Source of the DNA: Sinorhizobium americanum
Lineage (GTDB): Bacteria; Pseudomonadota; Alphaproteobacteria; Rhizobiales; Rhizobiaceae
Direction: 5' to 3'
Length of the DNA stretch: 64,000 bases
Assembly (NCBI RefSeq): GCF_001651855.1
Contig: NZ_LNQC01000082.1
Span: 35,724 to 99,723, forward strand
Below, in pieces: positions 8,954-17,573 of the stretch. The notes under the pieces are model-generated. The model was not told where the DNA came from. It was given only the letters and a program-made list of their open reading frames with translations, and searched no databases. A program made the translations under genes and the position numbers. Numbering within the stretch: the stretch's first letter is position 1; the number at the start of each line of letters is the position of its first letter.

Positions 8954-9435
8954 AGCCGCTCGCCTCGCCGCCTATGCCGCTCTGCTGCGGGCAGAATGAT
9001 GGATGTCGAACTGCGCAAGCTCGTCGCGGCACGACCGAGAGGAAAGGCGTCAACACTAGCATTTTGACGGCTTCCGCCGCCTTGGGTACGCTCGATCGTT
9101 GCGGCGAGACTCATTCCCGACATCGGATACCGCCATAGTGTCCACCTAGCACCTGGTGGACACTATCCCACTCCAGGGCAGCGCCGGTAGGCGGCCATCG
9201 CGCGACGCTTACCAGTCCGGTGCGCTCTGTTTGGTTAAGACAGTTGGCTGGGCTTAGCCCAAGCAGACGCCGGTGCCGCCATCTGGAGCCGGCCCCTCAT
9301 CAAAGAAAATGATTCCCCGTTCCAGACACGCTTGATCGCTTCGACGGTAACCGGCTGAGGTCCGCGGCGATCTCCCTAATTCCTAGCTTTCAATATTGCG
9401 CGAGCTGCACCAGCTTGGACTTCTGGCACATATCT
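8954..9435. other. intergenic region with a hairpin, possible mobile-element scar
   Basis: No intact gene is seen. A perfect 12-bp inverted repeat lies at 9135-9166. On the minus strand near 9350-9420 a short stretch reads IREIAADLSR, reminiscent of a helix-turn-helix, but frames break immediately, so I do not call a transposase. Confidence 0.4.
9135..9166. repeat. perfect inverted repeat, 12-bp arms, 8-nt spacer
   Basis: ATAGTGTCCACC and its exact complement GGTGGACACTAT flank TAGCACCT. There is no T-run on either side, so it does not look like a terminator. It could be a protein-binding dyad or two abutted ends of a lost insertion sequence. Confidence 0.6.
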
Positions 9436-9450
9436 TGACAATCACAGTCA
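9436..9450. promoter_or_regulatory. RirA-type iron-responsive operator upstream of the TonB receptor
   Basis: The sequence is TGA-N9-TCA (TGACAATCACAGTCA), the consensus of the rhizobial iron-responsive operator bound by RirA. It overlaps a TTGACA -35-like hexamer at 9435-9440. The preceding bases GCACATATCTTGA are identical over 13 bases to the box in front of the biosynthesis operon at 20418-20444. It lies about 90 bases before the receptor start codon. Confidence 0.75.
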
Positions 9451-9541
9451 TGTTAATTAGCACCGCTTCGAACCACTGACATTCAGCTCCTTCCTGGGGC
9501 GACCCAAATGTTTTTGGTCAATGTGTTACAGGGGGCTCTGA

Positions 9542-11683
9542 ATGGAATTGCGTGTTGGACTGCTGACTGTTTTGCTGGCGACAGTGAGTCGCGCCGCCTT
9601 GGCGCAAGATGCGACGGTGCTGGAGCGCCTCGAAGTGAAGGCGGGGGCCACGACCTCAACGATCGGCACTTTGCCAGAAGACTATGCCGGGGGGCAGGTC
9701 GCGCGCGGCGGCCGTGTCGGATTGCTTGGCAACCGGGACTTCATGGATACGCCATTCAATATCACCAGCTACACGGCAGAGACGATTGAAAACCAGAGCG
9801 CGAAGACCGTGGCCGACGTCCTGGCCAACGACCCCTCGGTGAGGAGCACGCACGCATCGGGCGGCATGCTGGACTCCTTCTATATTAGGGGCTTCCCACT
9901 GAACGAAGGGAACTTCGGCGAAGTCGCCTTCGATGGCGTGTACGGTGTTGCCCCGACCTACCGCCTGTTTACGGATTATATCGAACGGGTCGAGGTCCTG
10001 AAGGGACCGACGGCACTCCTCTATGGCGTCTCGCCGAACAGCAGCGTTGGCGGCGCCATCAATATCGTGCCGAAGCGCGCGTCCGACGTCGACCTGACCC
10101 GAGTGACGACCGACTATGCTTCCGATCTCTACGGCGGCGGCCATTTGGACGTCAGCCGCCGGTTCGGTGACCAGCGGCAGTTCGGCGTTCGCTTCAACGG
10201 CAGTTATCACGGTGGCGATACGGCGATCGACAACCAGTCTCTTGACGTGGCGGTCGGCGCCCTCGCACTCGATTACGAAGGCGAAAGCCTCAGGGCGACA
10301 CTGGACATCATCGGTCAGCGGCAGGATGTCGACGCTCCGCTGCGCCCGTTCTTTCCCGTTGGTACCTTTGAAATTCCCGACGCGCCGGATGGCCGCTCCA
10401 ACGTCCAGGAATCGTGGGAATGGGCGAAGACGGAGGACCTGTCCTGGTTGGGGCGGGTCGAATATGACGTCAGCGACGCGGTCACCGTTTTCGCAGCCGT
10501 CGGCGGTGGCAATTCGCGAGTCGAGCGGCTCTTTGGCACGCCGCTGCTTCTTAACTCCGCAGGCGATGCCAGCATCACACCACAGAATTTCATTTTCGAT
10601 GTCGACCGACTGACGGCCGAGACAGGTGTGCGCGCCGAGTTCGAAACGGCCGCTATTGATCACTCCGTTACATTCCAGGTCAGCGGCCTTCAGCAGCGCC
10701 TCGCCCGCGGCTCGAACTCGGGGACTCCGCAGCTAACCAATATCTTCGATCCGCTTCCCCGCCCCGAGCAGGATGTGCCGCAGCCGACACATGTGCCGAG
10801 GGTCTCGGAAAACATTTTCTACGGCTTCGCGCTTTCCGACACGATGTCGATGTTTGACGAGCGCGTACAGCTGACGCTGGGTGGGCGCTGGCAGCACATC
10901 GATACCGAAAATTACGAGCCGACCACCGGTGGCGTCAGCAGCTTTTCGGATGAGAGCGCGGTCACGCCATTGGCGGGGATCGTCGTCAAGCCTTGGGATA
11001 ATGTCGCGCTTTATGCAAACTATGTCGAAGGCCTGAGCGTCGGCGACACCGCGCCGACGACGGCCGTCAATGCCGGGGAAACGCTCGCCCCCTACAGGTC
11101 CAAGCAGTATGAAATCGGTACCAAGGTCGATCTCGGACGCGTGGCCGTAACCGTTAGCGCGTTCCAGATCGAAAGGCCTTTCGGCCAGCTCGAGACCCGC
11201 GGCACCGACCTCGTTTTTGTCGAAGGCGGCGAACAGCGCAATCGGGGCGTGGAGCTCAATATCTTCGGCGAAGTGACCCCGGAGGTCAGGGTACTCGGAG
11301 GCGTGACCTTCATCCGCGGTGAACTGACGAAGACGAACAACGCCGCCACCCGCGGCAACACGCCGATCGGTGTGCCGTCGCTGCAAGTGAATTTGGGGGC
11401 CGAGTGGGACACGCCCTTTGTGCCGGGCCTGACGCTCACCGGCAATGTCATCCACACGGACGAGCAATTCGTCAATACGGCAAACACCATGGAAATCCCC
11501 TCCTGGACGCGGCTTGACCTCGGAGCCAGGTACCTGACCGAGATCAACGAAAAGCCCGTCACCTTCCGGGCGGAAGTCGAGAACGTCTTCGACCTCGACT
11601 ACTGGTCCGGCGTTGCAAGCTTCGGGACGATATCGCAAGGTGCGCCGCTGACTGTGAAGGTGTCGATGACGACCGATTTCTGA
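9542..11683 (+). CDS. TonB-dependent ferrisiderophore receptor
   Basis: This is an outer-membrane ferrisiderophore receptor of 713 residues. It has a signal peptide ending in AALAQ, a TonB-box-like stretch (TVLERLEVKAG), then a plug domain (NITSYTAETIENQSAKTVAD, VRSTHASGGMLDSFYIRGF, YIERVEVLKGPTALLYG, GGAINIVPKRA). A 22-strand-type barrel follows, ending in a terminal phenylalanine (VSMTTDF) as outer-membrane barrels require. It resembles the FhuA/FpvA siderophore receptor group. It is transcribed toward the siderophore operon and starts at the same kind of iron box. The natural reading is that it imports the iron complex made by the enzymes of the convergent operon. Confidence 0.93.
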   Translation: MELRVGLLTVLLATVSRAALAQDATVLERLEVKAGATTSTIGTLPEDYAGGQVARGGRVGLLGNRDFMDTPFNITSYTAETIENQSAKTVADVLANDPSVRSTHASGGMLDSFYIRGFPLNEGNFGEVAFDGVYGVAPTYRLFTDYIERVEVLKGPTALLYGVSPNSSVGGAINIVPKRASDVDLTRVTTDYASDLYGGGHLDVSRRFGDQRQFGVRFNGSYHGGDTAIDNQSLDVAVGALALDYEGESLRATLDIIGQRQDVDAPLRPFFPVGTFEIPDAPDGRSNVQESWEWAKTEDLSWLGRVEYDVSDAVTVFAAVGGGNSRVERLFGTPLLLNSAGDASITPQNFIFDVDRLTAETGVRAEFETAAIDHSVTFQVSGLQQRLARGSNSGTPQLTNIFDPLPRPEQDVPQPTHVPRVSENIFYGFALSDTMSMFDERVQLTLGGRWQHIDTENYEPTTGGVSSFSDESAVTPLAGIVVKPWDNVALYANYVEGLSVGDTAPTTAVNAGETLAPYRSKQYEIGTKVDLGRVAVTVSAFQIERPFGQLETRGTDLVFVEGGEQRNRGVELNIFGEVTPEVRVLGGVTFIRGELTKTNNAATRGNTPIGVPSLQVNLGAEWDTPFVPGLTLTGNVIHTDEQFVNTANTMEIPSWTRLDLGARYLTEINEKPVTFRAEVENVFDLDYWSGVASFGTISQGAPLTVKVSMTTDF

Positions 11684-11748
11684 TGTGGCGGCGTGGCGAG
11701 CCTCCGTCGATGGAGTGTCGATCCTGCACACATGTTGGATGCGAAAAC

Positions 11749-11780
11749 AAATGCTCCGGTGGAAAACACCGGAGCATTTT
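11749..11780 (+). terminator. strong rho-independent terminator after the TonB receptor
   Basis: A perfect 12-bp stem (AAATGCTCCGGT with ACCGGAGCATTT, loop GGAAAAC) ends in a short T run about 65 bases after the receptor stop. The AAA/TTT ends make it usable on both strands. Confidence 0.8.
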
Positions 11781-11841
11781 GGTCTTGGAGGAAACTCGAT
11801 CCGGTGGGTGTCGCGTGTCCGCGTGGCGCTCGCGGCACCCT

Positions 11842-12034
11842 CTCTGCCCTGCCGGGCATCTCCCCCCACAAGGGAGTAGACCGCCAAACCGGAATGTCCC
11901 GCCACCGGCTTCCTGCTGGATTAAACCACCGTTAGTGATTTCAGCGCTTAAGACCTTACGGTCGGGCAAACACCTGCCCCTAGCCGATCTCCCCCTCTTG
12001 GGCCTACAAGTGGGAGATGCCCGGCAGGGCAGAG
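11842..12034. repeat. RIME-like palindromic intergenic element
   Basis: Perfect 23-bp arms at 11842-11864 and 12012-12034 (starting CTCTGCCCTGCCGGGCATC) are inverted about 150 bases apart, with inner CTCCCCC/ACAAG motifs. This is the look of the Rhizobium-specific intergenic mosaic element found in many copies in Sinorhizobium and Rhizobium. It sits between the convergent ends of the receptor gene and the siderophore operon. Confidence 0.7.
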
Positions 12035-12120
12035 CGGGTATCACGTGCTTTCCGGAAGAGCGTCGCCATTCTACCAAATCCGCAATTGTACGGCCGAACG
12101 GAGATAGCCCCAAGTTGGTC

Positions 12121-12148
12121 GGGGCGGCGTCATCACGACAGCCGCCCC
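12121..12148 (-). other. hairpin just past the siderophore operon
   Basis: GGGGCGGC and GCCGCCCC pair around a short loop with an inner GTC/GAC. It lies about 10 bases past the binding-protein stop codon on the minus strand. There is no T tract, so it may protect the 3' end of the transcript rather than terminate it. Confidence 0.45.
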
Positions 12149-12158
12149 ACCGGATCGA

Positions 12159-13325
12159 TCAATCGGCGCTGCCCACCAGGCTTATAGCATAGCCCGGCTT
12201 GTAAGGGATCGGCAGGAAACGGCGGTGGTACTCGGCAAATGTCGCGTCGGGATCGAGATCGGCAAAGAGCTCCGGATGGAACCACTTCGCCAACTGCTGG
12301 ACGGCAAAGAACTCGTAGGGACTGTTATAAAACTGGTGCCAGATGCCGTGGAAATTCCGCATCTTCTGCGCGGCGATCCCGGTATAGGCATCGCGGGTGG
12401 TGAACCATTCGAGCTTCCTGCGCGTCTCCCGCGGATCGGCGCCGGGGCCGAGCGGGATCCAGTGCCCGCCGGGCACATAGGCTTGCCAGTCGGCGCTGGT
12501 GACGACCACGTGCTCGGGGTTGGCGACGATCACCTGTTCGGGGTTGAGTTGGCCGAAGGTGGTGGGCAGGATGTCGCTGCCAATGTTGTGGCCGCCGGCA
12601 AGCTCGACATATTTGCCGAAGTTTTCCGCACCGAAGGAAAGGCAGCAATCATCGGCATAACCGCCGATCCGTTCGATGAAGACCTTGGGACTCTCCGGCT
12701 TTACCCGGGCGATGACGTCGCTGACGCGCGCCATCGCCTGATGGCGGAATTCGATGATCTCTTCCGCGCGCGCCTCGCGCCCCATGATTTTTCCGAGGAG
12801 CCGAATGGTCGGTTCCGTGTTCTTCAGCGGAAAGTGGCGGAAGTCGATATAGACGACCGGGATCTTCAGCTCCGCCAGTTTCTCGATATATTTCACGTCC
12901 TCGTTGGCGCGCATGGCCTCGAGATTGAGAAGGACCACGTCAGGTTTCTGGACAATGGTCGACTCAATATCGAGCAGCCCATTCTCCTGCCCCGGGAAGG
13001 CCGGCAACTTGGCGAGCTTGGGAAAGGCCTCCAGATATTGTGCGTAGGTGGCCGGATCGGCCTCGATCAGGTCGTTGCGCCAGGCGACGATGCGGGCGAG
13101 CGGATCTTCCGGCTCGAGCGAGGCGATCAGATAGAGCTGTCGCCCTTCGCCGAGGAGGATGCGCTTGACCGGCGCATTCACGGTCACCTCGCGGCCGGCA
13201 ATGTCGGTGACGGTGATCGGCGTTTGCCTGTCCACCGCGGCCGGCTCTTCGGCAAGGGCCGCGGCCGGAACCCACAGGCCCAGCACGACGATTGCGGCCT
13301 GGAACGCCGAACATATTCTTCTCAC
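12159..13325 (-). CDS. FepB/FatB-like ferrisiderophore periplasmic binding protein
   Basis: This is an exported iron-complex binding protein of the TroA/BtuF fold. The signal peptide ends in AAALA, then the mature start reads ITVTDIAGREVTVNAPVKRI. Later blocks include DVVLLNLEAM, VVYIDFRHFPLKNTEP and GQLNPEQVIVANPEHVVV, as in siderophore binding proteins. The start codon is GTG at 13323-13325 and overlaps the stop of the MFS gene. It is the last gene of the seven-gene operon. No ABC permease or ATPase gene follows, so import across the inner membrane must use components coded elsewhere, or the protein serves another step such as periplasmic iron release. Confidence 0.88.
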   Translation of the reverse strand: MRRICSAFQAAIVVLGLWVPAAALAEEPAAVDRQTPITVTDIAGREVTVNAPVKRILLGEGRQLYLIASLEPEDPLARIVAWRNDLIEADPATYAQYLEAFPKLAKLPAFPGQENGLLDIESTIVQKPDVVLLNLEAMRANEDVKYIEKLAELKIPVVYIDFRHFPLKNTEPTIRLLGKIMGREARAEEIIEFRHQAMARVSDVIARVKPESPKVFIERIGGYADDCCLSFGAENFGKYVELAGGHNIGSDILPTTFGQLNPEQVIVANPEHVVVTSADWQAYVPGGHWIPLGPGADPRETRRKLEWFTTRDAYTGIAAQKMRNFHGIWHQFYNSPYEFFAVQQLAKWFHPELFADLDPDATFAEYHRRFLPIPYKPGYAISLVGSAD

Positions 13326-14551
13326 AGTATTTCTCCTTTATCGAACGGGTGGCGCGATTTGAGCCATAGGGCGAGCGCCATCAAGAAAGACAGGCCGTAA
13401 AGGCCTGCAACGAGCGGGAATGCCACTTCAAGCCCAAAGCTTTGGGTCGCGACGACGCCGGTGATGATTCCGAGAACGGAAGCGCCCTGCTGGCAGGTTT
13501 GCGCGAGCCCGAGTACCGATCCCTGCCGTTCGCTGCGCGTTGAGGCCGAAACGAGCGACAGAAGAACAGGCGTCGTTCCCCCCAGAAGCGCGCCCCAGGC
13601 AAGATAGAGCGCAGCGAAAAGGCCGATATCGCGGATCGATCCGGCAAGGCCGGTGACCACGAGGCAGCCGGCGGCGATCAGCACGCTCCACCCGAGTACG
13701 AAGACCGGCGCTCGCCCTTCGAATATCCGCGCCCACACCGGCGCGCCAACTACGAAGCCGAAGGCGAGCAGCCCGTAGCTCAAGCCCGTGATCCAATGCT
13801 GGGCGCCATAAACCTCCGACATATAGAGGGCAAACGGCACCTGCAGCACCATCCGGCTCGCGAGCAGCAGTCCCATCAGCGTGAGAAGCCCGGGGACCGA
13901 TATGCCCGTCGCGGGTGCGGGAGAAACGTTCGTCGCCCTGGCCGGACCCGTGCCGCCCGCTCCTTGTGGCGGAACCGGCAGGCTCGCCCAGGCCACAGCG
14001 GCACAGAGCGCGCAGATCACGCCGGCGGTGAGATTGACGGCGGCGAAAGGCAAGGCATCGAGGATGAGGCCGCCGAGGAAGGCACCACCGAGGGAGCCGA
14101 CATTGGTCGCCACCTGGAGCCAGGCGAAGAGGCCGGCGCGATCGCGTCCGCCGGTCACCTGCACGCCGTAGGCCTGAGCCGGGGCGATATAGCCGGCGCA
14201 GGCTCCTTGCAGAAAGCGCAGCGCCAGAATGGTCCAGACGTCCTGGGCAAAGGCAACAAGCAGTTGCGTGACCGCAAGCCCGGCGAGCGCCCGCACCATC
14301 ATCAGCCGATTGCCGTAGCGATCGCCCATGCGGCCCCAGAAGGCGCTCGTCAGCGACACGCCGAGCATGGGGCAGACATAGACACCGACTCCGGCGAGCG
14401 CGAAGACGCTCTCGGACGCGCTCAACCCCCTGATCTGGATCGGCCAGAAGGGACCGCTCATTTCCATGGCGCCCATGGAAATGAACTGCAGGCCGAAGAG
14501 CAGCGCGAAGACGGGTCCGAAGCCGCGCAGGACGGCGACTGTACCGGTCAT
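13322..14551 (-). CDS. MFS transporter, probable siderophore exporter
   Basis: This is a 12-helix major facilitator protein of about 409 residues. The canonical loop 2-3 motif reads SAFWGRMGDRYGNRLMM, and the second-half repeat follows VWARIFEGRAP. Helices are rich in Gly/Ala/Leu throughout. The start ATG at 14549-14551 overlaps the stop of the IucA/IucC gene (ATGA), and longer upstream frames run into that gene. Position between the synthetase and the periplasmic binding protein points to export of the apo-siderophore, as with SbnD and similar MFS exporters. Import or another linked substrate cannot be excluded. Confidence 0.88.
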   Translation of the reverse strand: MTGTVAVLRGFGPVFALLFGLQFISMGAMEMSGPFWPIQIRGLSASESVFALAGVGVYVCPMLGVSLTSAFWGRMGDRYGNRLMMVRALAGLAVTQLLVAFAQDVWTILALRFLQGACAGYIAPAQAYGVQVTGGRDRAGLFAWLQVATNVGSLGGAFLGGLILDALPFAAVNLTAGVICALCAAVAWASLPVPPQGAGGTGPARATNVSPAPATGISVPGLLTLMGLLLASRMVLQVPFALYMSEVYGAQHWITGLSYGLLAFGFVVGAPVWARIFEGRAPVFVLGWSVLIAAGCLVVTGLAGSIRDIGLFAALYLAWGALLGGTTPVLLSLVSASTRSERQGSVLGLAQTCQQGASVLGIITGVVATQSFGLEVAFPLVAGLYGLSFLMALALWLKSRHPFDKGEIL

Positions 14552-16437
14552 TGCGCGCTCGCAAGCGGATTGGGCAGGTGATGTTCGACCCGGTAATCGC
14601 GATAGCGTTCCAGATGCATCCGCAGCACCGAGCGCGTCGGCCAGGGCCGCTCGAGGAAGGCGTCGCGCTCCTCGATCCAGAACGCATCCGACAGTATGCG
14701 CGGCCTCAGCGCCTCGAACGCCGCTTCCGTCTCTTCCCGCAGGATGCGCCACAGGCTGTTGCCGGCGATCGAATACTGCTCGGTGAGGCAAAGGGCGATT
14801 TCGTGGAGATGGCAGACGAAGCAGGCGTCGATGACGAAGGATCTGACGAGGCTGATGTCGTCGTCAAATGTGGTCGGCAGAATGCCCCTGCGGCTGAACG
14901 GCTTCAGATCGTAGCCGCGCTCCTTGAAGAGCGGCGCGAAACTGCGGCCGTCGCCGAAGTCGCGGATCAGCAGTTTTCGCGGCATGCCGAGATCGTCGAA
15001 AAGGACTGTGCTGTTCTGCTGATGCGCCTCGAAGGCAATGCCGTAGAGGAGATACATCGCGAGTGCCGGGCGGACGACGGTGCGTGCATAGGCGCGGAAG
15101 AACGCCGCGACGGCCGCTTCGCTTGCGCTGCCGGACCTGGCAATGAGCTCGCAAATTAGTGGCCGGCCGTCGAGCGGACTTGCCGTCAGCAGGGCTGCGA
15201 CGGTCACCGGCAGCATGCCGTCGCCGCGAGTCAAGGGATCGGCGTTGCGGTAGACGACCGAAAGGAAGCGGCCGGGATGCTCGTCGCCGGTCTCCGGATG
15301 GTGCAGAATCGCGCCCAGCTCCTCGGTGAAGATCTCCAGCTCGAGCTTCAGATCATCCTCTTTCGACAGGATGTCGGAAATCAACGTGCTGAGGCGCGGC
15401 CCCATATGGATCGATTTCCCCTGCAGCGTGCGCTGTTCGCTGGTCATCCAGATCGCCACCGGCAGTTTGACGAAGGGTCTCGGCGCCTCGGTCTCCGGCA
15501 GCATCGTGCGGAACGACATCGACGGCAGCGTGATCATCTCGGGGCCTTCCGGATCGAGGACGCCGGTTTCGATCTCGGCCGCGAATTCGCGGCGCACAAA
15601 ATTCTTGAGATGCCAGCCGTGGACGGGGAGAGGAATCCAGTCCTCGGGCGATTTGCTGCGCGCCCTCAGGCCCTCCGCCCAATCGTGCCAGAGGTCCGGG
15701 AAGTTCTCTGCAAACCATTCCGAATAGCTGCCGACATGCGGCATCTTCTCGACATAGGCCCAGTCGTGTCGGAGTGCCGCGATCACGAGAGGCACCCGCG
15801 CGCCGAATTCGGGCGCCAGCGCCACGACGTCCTCCGGCGCCAAGCCCGGCTTTGCCTTCCAGGTCGGGTAGAAGGGATGACCTTCGAGGGCGCCCCATTG
15901 GTCGAGGGTCATCGCCGCCAGATGCGTCGGCAGGCTTTCCTGTAGAAAGGCCAGGAAGCCCGGCGCGCCTGCTTCGGCGACCTGCCGGCGCAACGTCGCA
16001 CTCCAGTTTTCGCGGGCGCGGCGGGCGAGAATATCGTTGGCCATGCTGTTGTCGACGTCGCGCACCAGATGCTCGAGGCCATCGGCAGCAGGCGTAATCG
16101 CGAGGGAGAGGGCGACCTCCCTCATCAGGGCCGATGGATCGTCAATTTTCTGGCGACCACCGGTTCCGTCCAGCACCTCGACCTGCCCGCGGTTCTGCAG
16201 CGTTCCGGCCGGTGCCAGGTGCAGGTCGGTGAAATGCAGCACGCGCCGCGAGGCCCAGAGGGGAAACCACGCCTGACGGCCGTCGCGCGCCCACATCAGC
16301 GCGTCGGGATCGAGCAGGCGTTCGGCAAACAGGCAGCGCACCAGCCGGTTAATCGCGTTCAGCGATGCATTCGACAAAAGCGCGCGTTCGTCGCCTGCAA
16401 CGGGAGCTGCCGCGAAAGAAGTTCTCTCGTCCATCAT
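14548..16437 (-). CDS. IucA/IucC-family NIS siderophore synthetase
   Basis: This is an NRPS-independent siderophore synthetase, about 629 residues. It makes an amide between a carboxylic acid (citrate, malate-type or alpha-ketoglutarate) and an amine using ATP. Family motifs are in place: EGHPFYPTWKAKPG at 185-198, SMSFRTM near 306, KLPVAIWMTSEQR at 324-336, AFEAHQQN at 468-475 and RDFGDGR at 492-498. The C-terminal FhuF-like fingers domain is present. It is the only NIS synthetase in the operon, so the product should need only one such bond, unlike staphyloferrin B, which needs three. Two ATGs overlap the upstream stop, and I used the first. Confidence 0.93.
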   Translation of the reverse strand: MMDERTSFAAAPVAGDERALLSNASLNAINRLVRCLFAERLLDPDALMWARDGRQAWFPLWASRRVLHFTDLHLAPAGTLQNRGQVEVLDGTGGRQKIDDPSALMREVALSLAITPAADGLEHLVRDVDNSMANDILARRARENWSATLRRQVAEAGAPGFLAFLQESLPTHLAAMTLDQWGALEGHPFYPTWKAKPGLAPEDVVALAPEFGARVPLVIAALRHDWAYVEKMPHVGSYSEWFAENFPDLWHDWAEGLRARSKSPEDWIPLPVHGWHLKNFVRREFAAEIETGVLDPEGPEMITLPSMSFRTMLPETEAPRPFVKLPVAIWMTSEQRTLQGKSIHMGPRLSTLISDILSKEDDLKLELEIFTEELGAILHHPETGDEHPGRFLSVVYRNADPLTRGDGMLPVTVAALLTASPLDGRPLICELIARSGSASEAAVAAFFRAYARTVVRPALAMYLLYGIAFEAHQQNSTVLFDDLGMPRKLLIRDFGDGRSFAPLFKERGYDLKPFSRRGILPTTFDDDISLVRSFVIDACFVCHLHEIALCLTEQYSIAGNSLWRILREETEAAFEALRPRILSDAFWIEERDAFLERPWPTRSVLRMHLERYRDYRVEHHLPNPLASAQ

Positions 16438-17573
16438 TGAGCCTCCGGCCAGTCTGTCGGAACATAGTCCGGCGCGCCCGCGGCCAACTGGCCATGGTAG
16501 TCGCGCGCCCAGTTATAGGTCTTGGCGATCGTCGGGGTGGCGACGCCGAGCCGCGCCGCCATCGACACGAGCAGCGCCTGTCCGAAGGCGATGTCCTCAT
16601 GAAAGGCGCGGCTTTCGCGATCGATGACGAGCCCCGGGCCATCCGGATTGGGGACGAGCGGCGCCAGGATCCCCGCATAGGCGCGGTTGGTGCGCAGGAG
16701 CGAGTACATGGTGCTGTCGTCTTCGATCTGCTTGCCATAGGCCTCGATCAGCTCCTGTCGAAGCGGCTTCACCGAGCTGAGGTCGATGCCAAGGCGCGCC
16801 TCGCTCGCCAGACGGATCGCCTGGTTTTCCGCGTCCAAGGCCTCCAGCAGCTCGGCACCCGCAAGCGGGCAGTCGCTCCACCAGCAGATCGGCGCGTCGA
16901 CGGGCCTGTCCTCGAACGGAGCCCCCGGCCCGATAAGGGCGTAGAGTACCGCCGGGTGCATCAACGCATTGCCGGGGGTCAGCGTGATCTCCAGATAGTC
17001 CTGAAGCATCGTAACGGGTGCGTCATAGAGGCGATTGAGCATCGCCCCGAGCGCCGCAGAGCTTTCCGCGCTTTCGCGGCGATGCAGTGCGGCAAAGAGC
17101 TCGGCCTTGCCGCCGCCCATGCGTACCCGTTGCCCGGGGAGAAGATCGAAGGCCGTGTGCGGCACGTCCTTCATGCCCCAGATGACGACATTGTCGCGAC
17201 CCTCAAATGCCCGTGCCGCAAGCCAGTCGAAGCCGCAGAAGCCGGGGATCGCCCCGACATAGACGTTTCTGTCGCGCGGCAGGTGCGGTGCAATCCGCGA
17301 CAGGAGTGCCGGCCGTGCCTGGGCCGGCTGGGTTATCACCACCAGGTCGGCACCTTCGAGCGCCGTGCGGGGATCGGTGCCGACATGGTCCGGCCGGGCG
17401 GTCAGGATGAGATCGTCCGGTGTTTGCGCATGCCACAGGCCGTCGCCGACTGCCCAGGTTTCCGCGACCTCCGACGAATTCGTCAGCACGGACACCTCGA
17501 TGCAGGGGCGCTGCTTGAAGAGCACGGCATTCAAATGTCCGGTGCGGCCCGCACCGCAAATCGTCACCTTCAT
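16434..17573 (-). CDS. octopine/nopaline-dehydrogenase family enzyme
   Basis: This 379-residue NAD(P)H-dependent opine dehydrogenase has a Rossmann start (GAGRTG at 7-12) and the octopine-dehydrogenase C-terminal domain. The residues aligned by eye to the catalytic set of scallop octopine dehydrogenase are present: His206 in NALMHP, and Arg322 and Asp327 in SRAFHEDIAFG, with the same five-residue Arg-Asp spacing. The family couples an amine with an alpha-keto acid by reductive imine formation, or runs it in reverse. In this operon it occupies the slot that SbnB (ornithine-cyclodeaminase family) has in staphyloferrin B clusters. The likely role is adding a 1-carboxyethyl group from pyruvate, or splitting an SbnA-type adduct. 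Overlapping ATGA junctions tie it to both neighbours. Confidence 0.9.
   Translation of the reverse strand: MKVTICGAGRTGHLNAVLFKQRPCIEVSVLTNSSEVAETWAVGDGLWHAQTPDDLILTARPDHVGTDPRTALEGADLVVITQPAQARPALLSRIAPHLPRDRNVYVGAIPGFCGFDWLAARAFEGRDNVVIWGMKDVPHTAFDLLPGQRVRMGGGKAELFAALHRRESAESSAALGAMLNRLYDAPVTMLQDYLEITLTPGNALMHPAVLYALIGPGAPFEDRPVDAPICWWSDCPLAGAELLEALDAENQAIRLASEARLGIDLSSVKPLRQELIEAYGKQIEDDSTMYSLLRTNRAYAGILAPLVPNPDGPGLVIDRESRAFHEDIAFGQALLVSMAARLGVATPTIAKTYNWARDYHGQLAAGAPDYVPTDWPEAQ

Noticed and set aside
9340..9425. Transposase fragment on the minus strand
   Set aside because: A few residues (IREIAADLSR) look like a helix-turn-helix, but the frame is too short and broken to assign a family.
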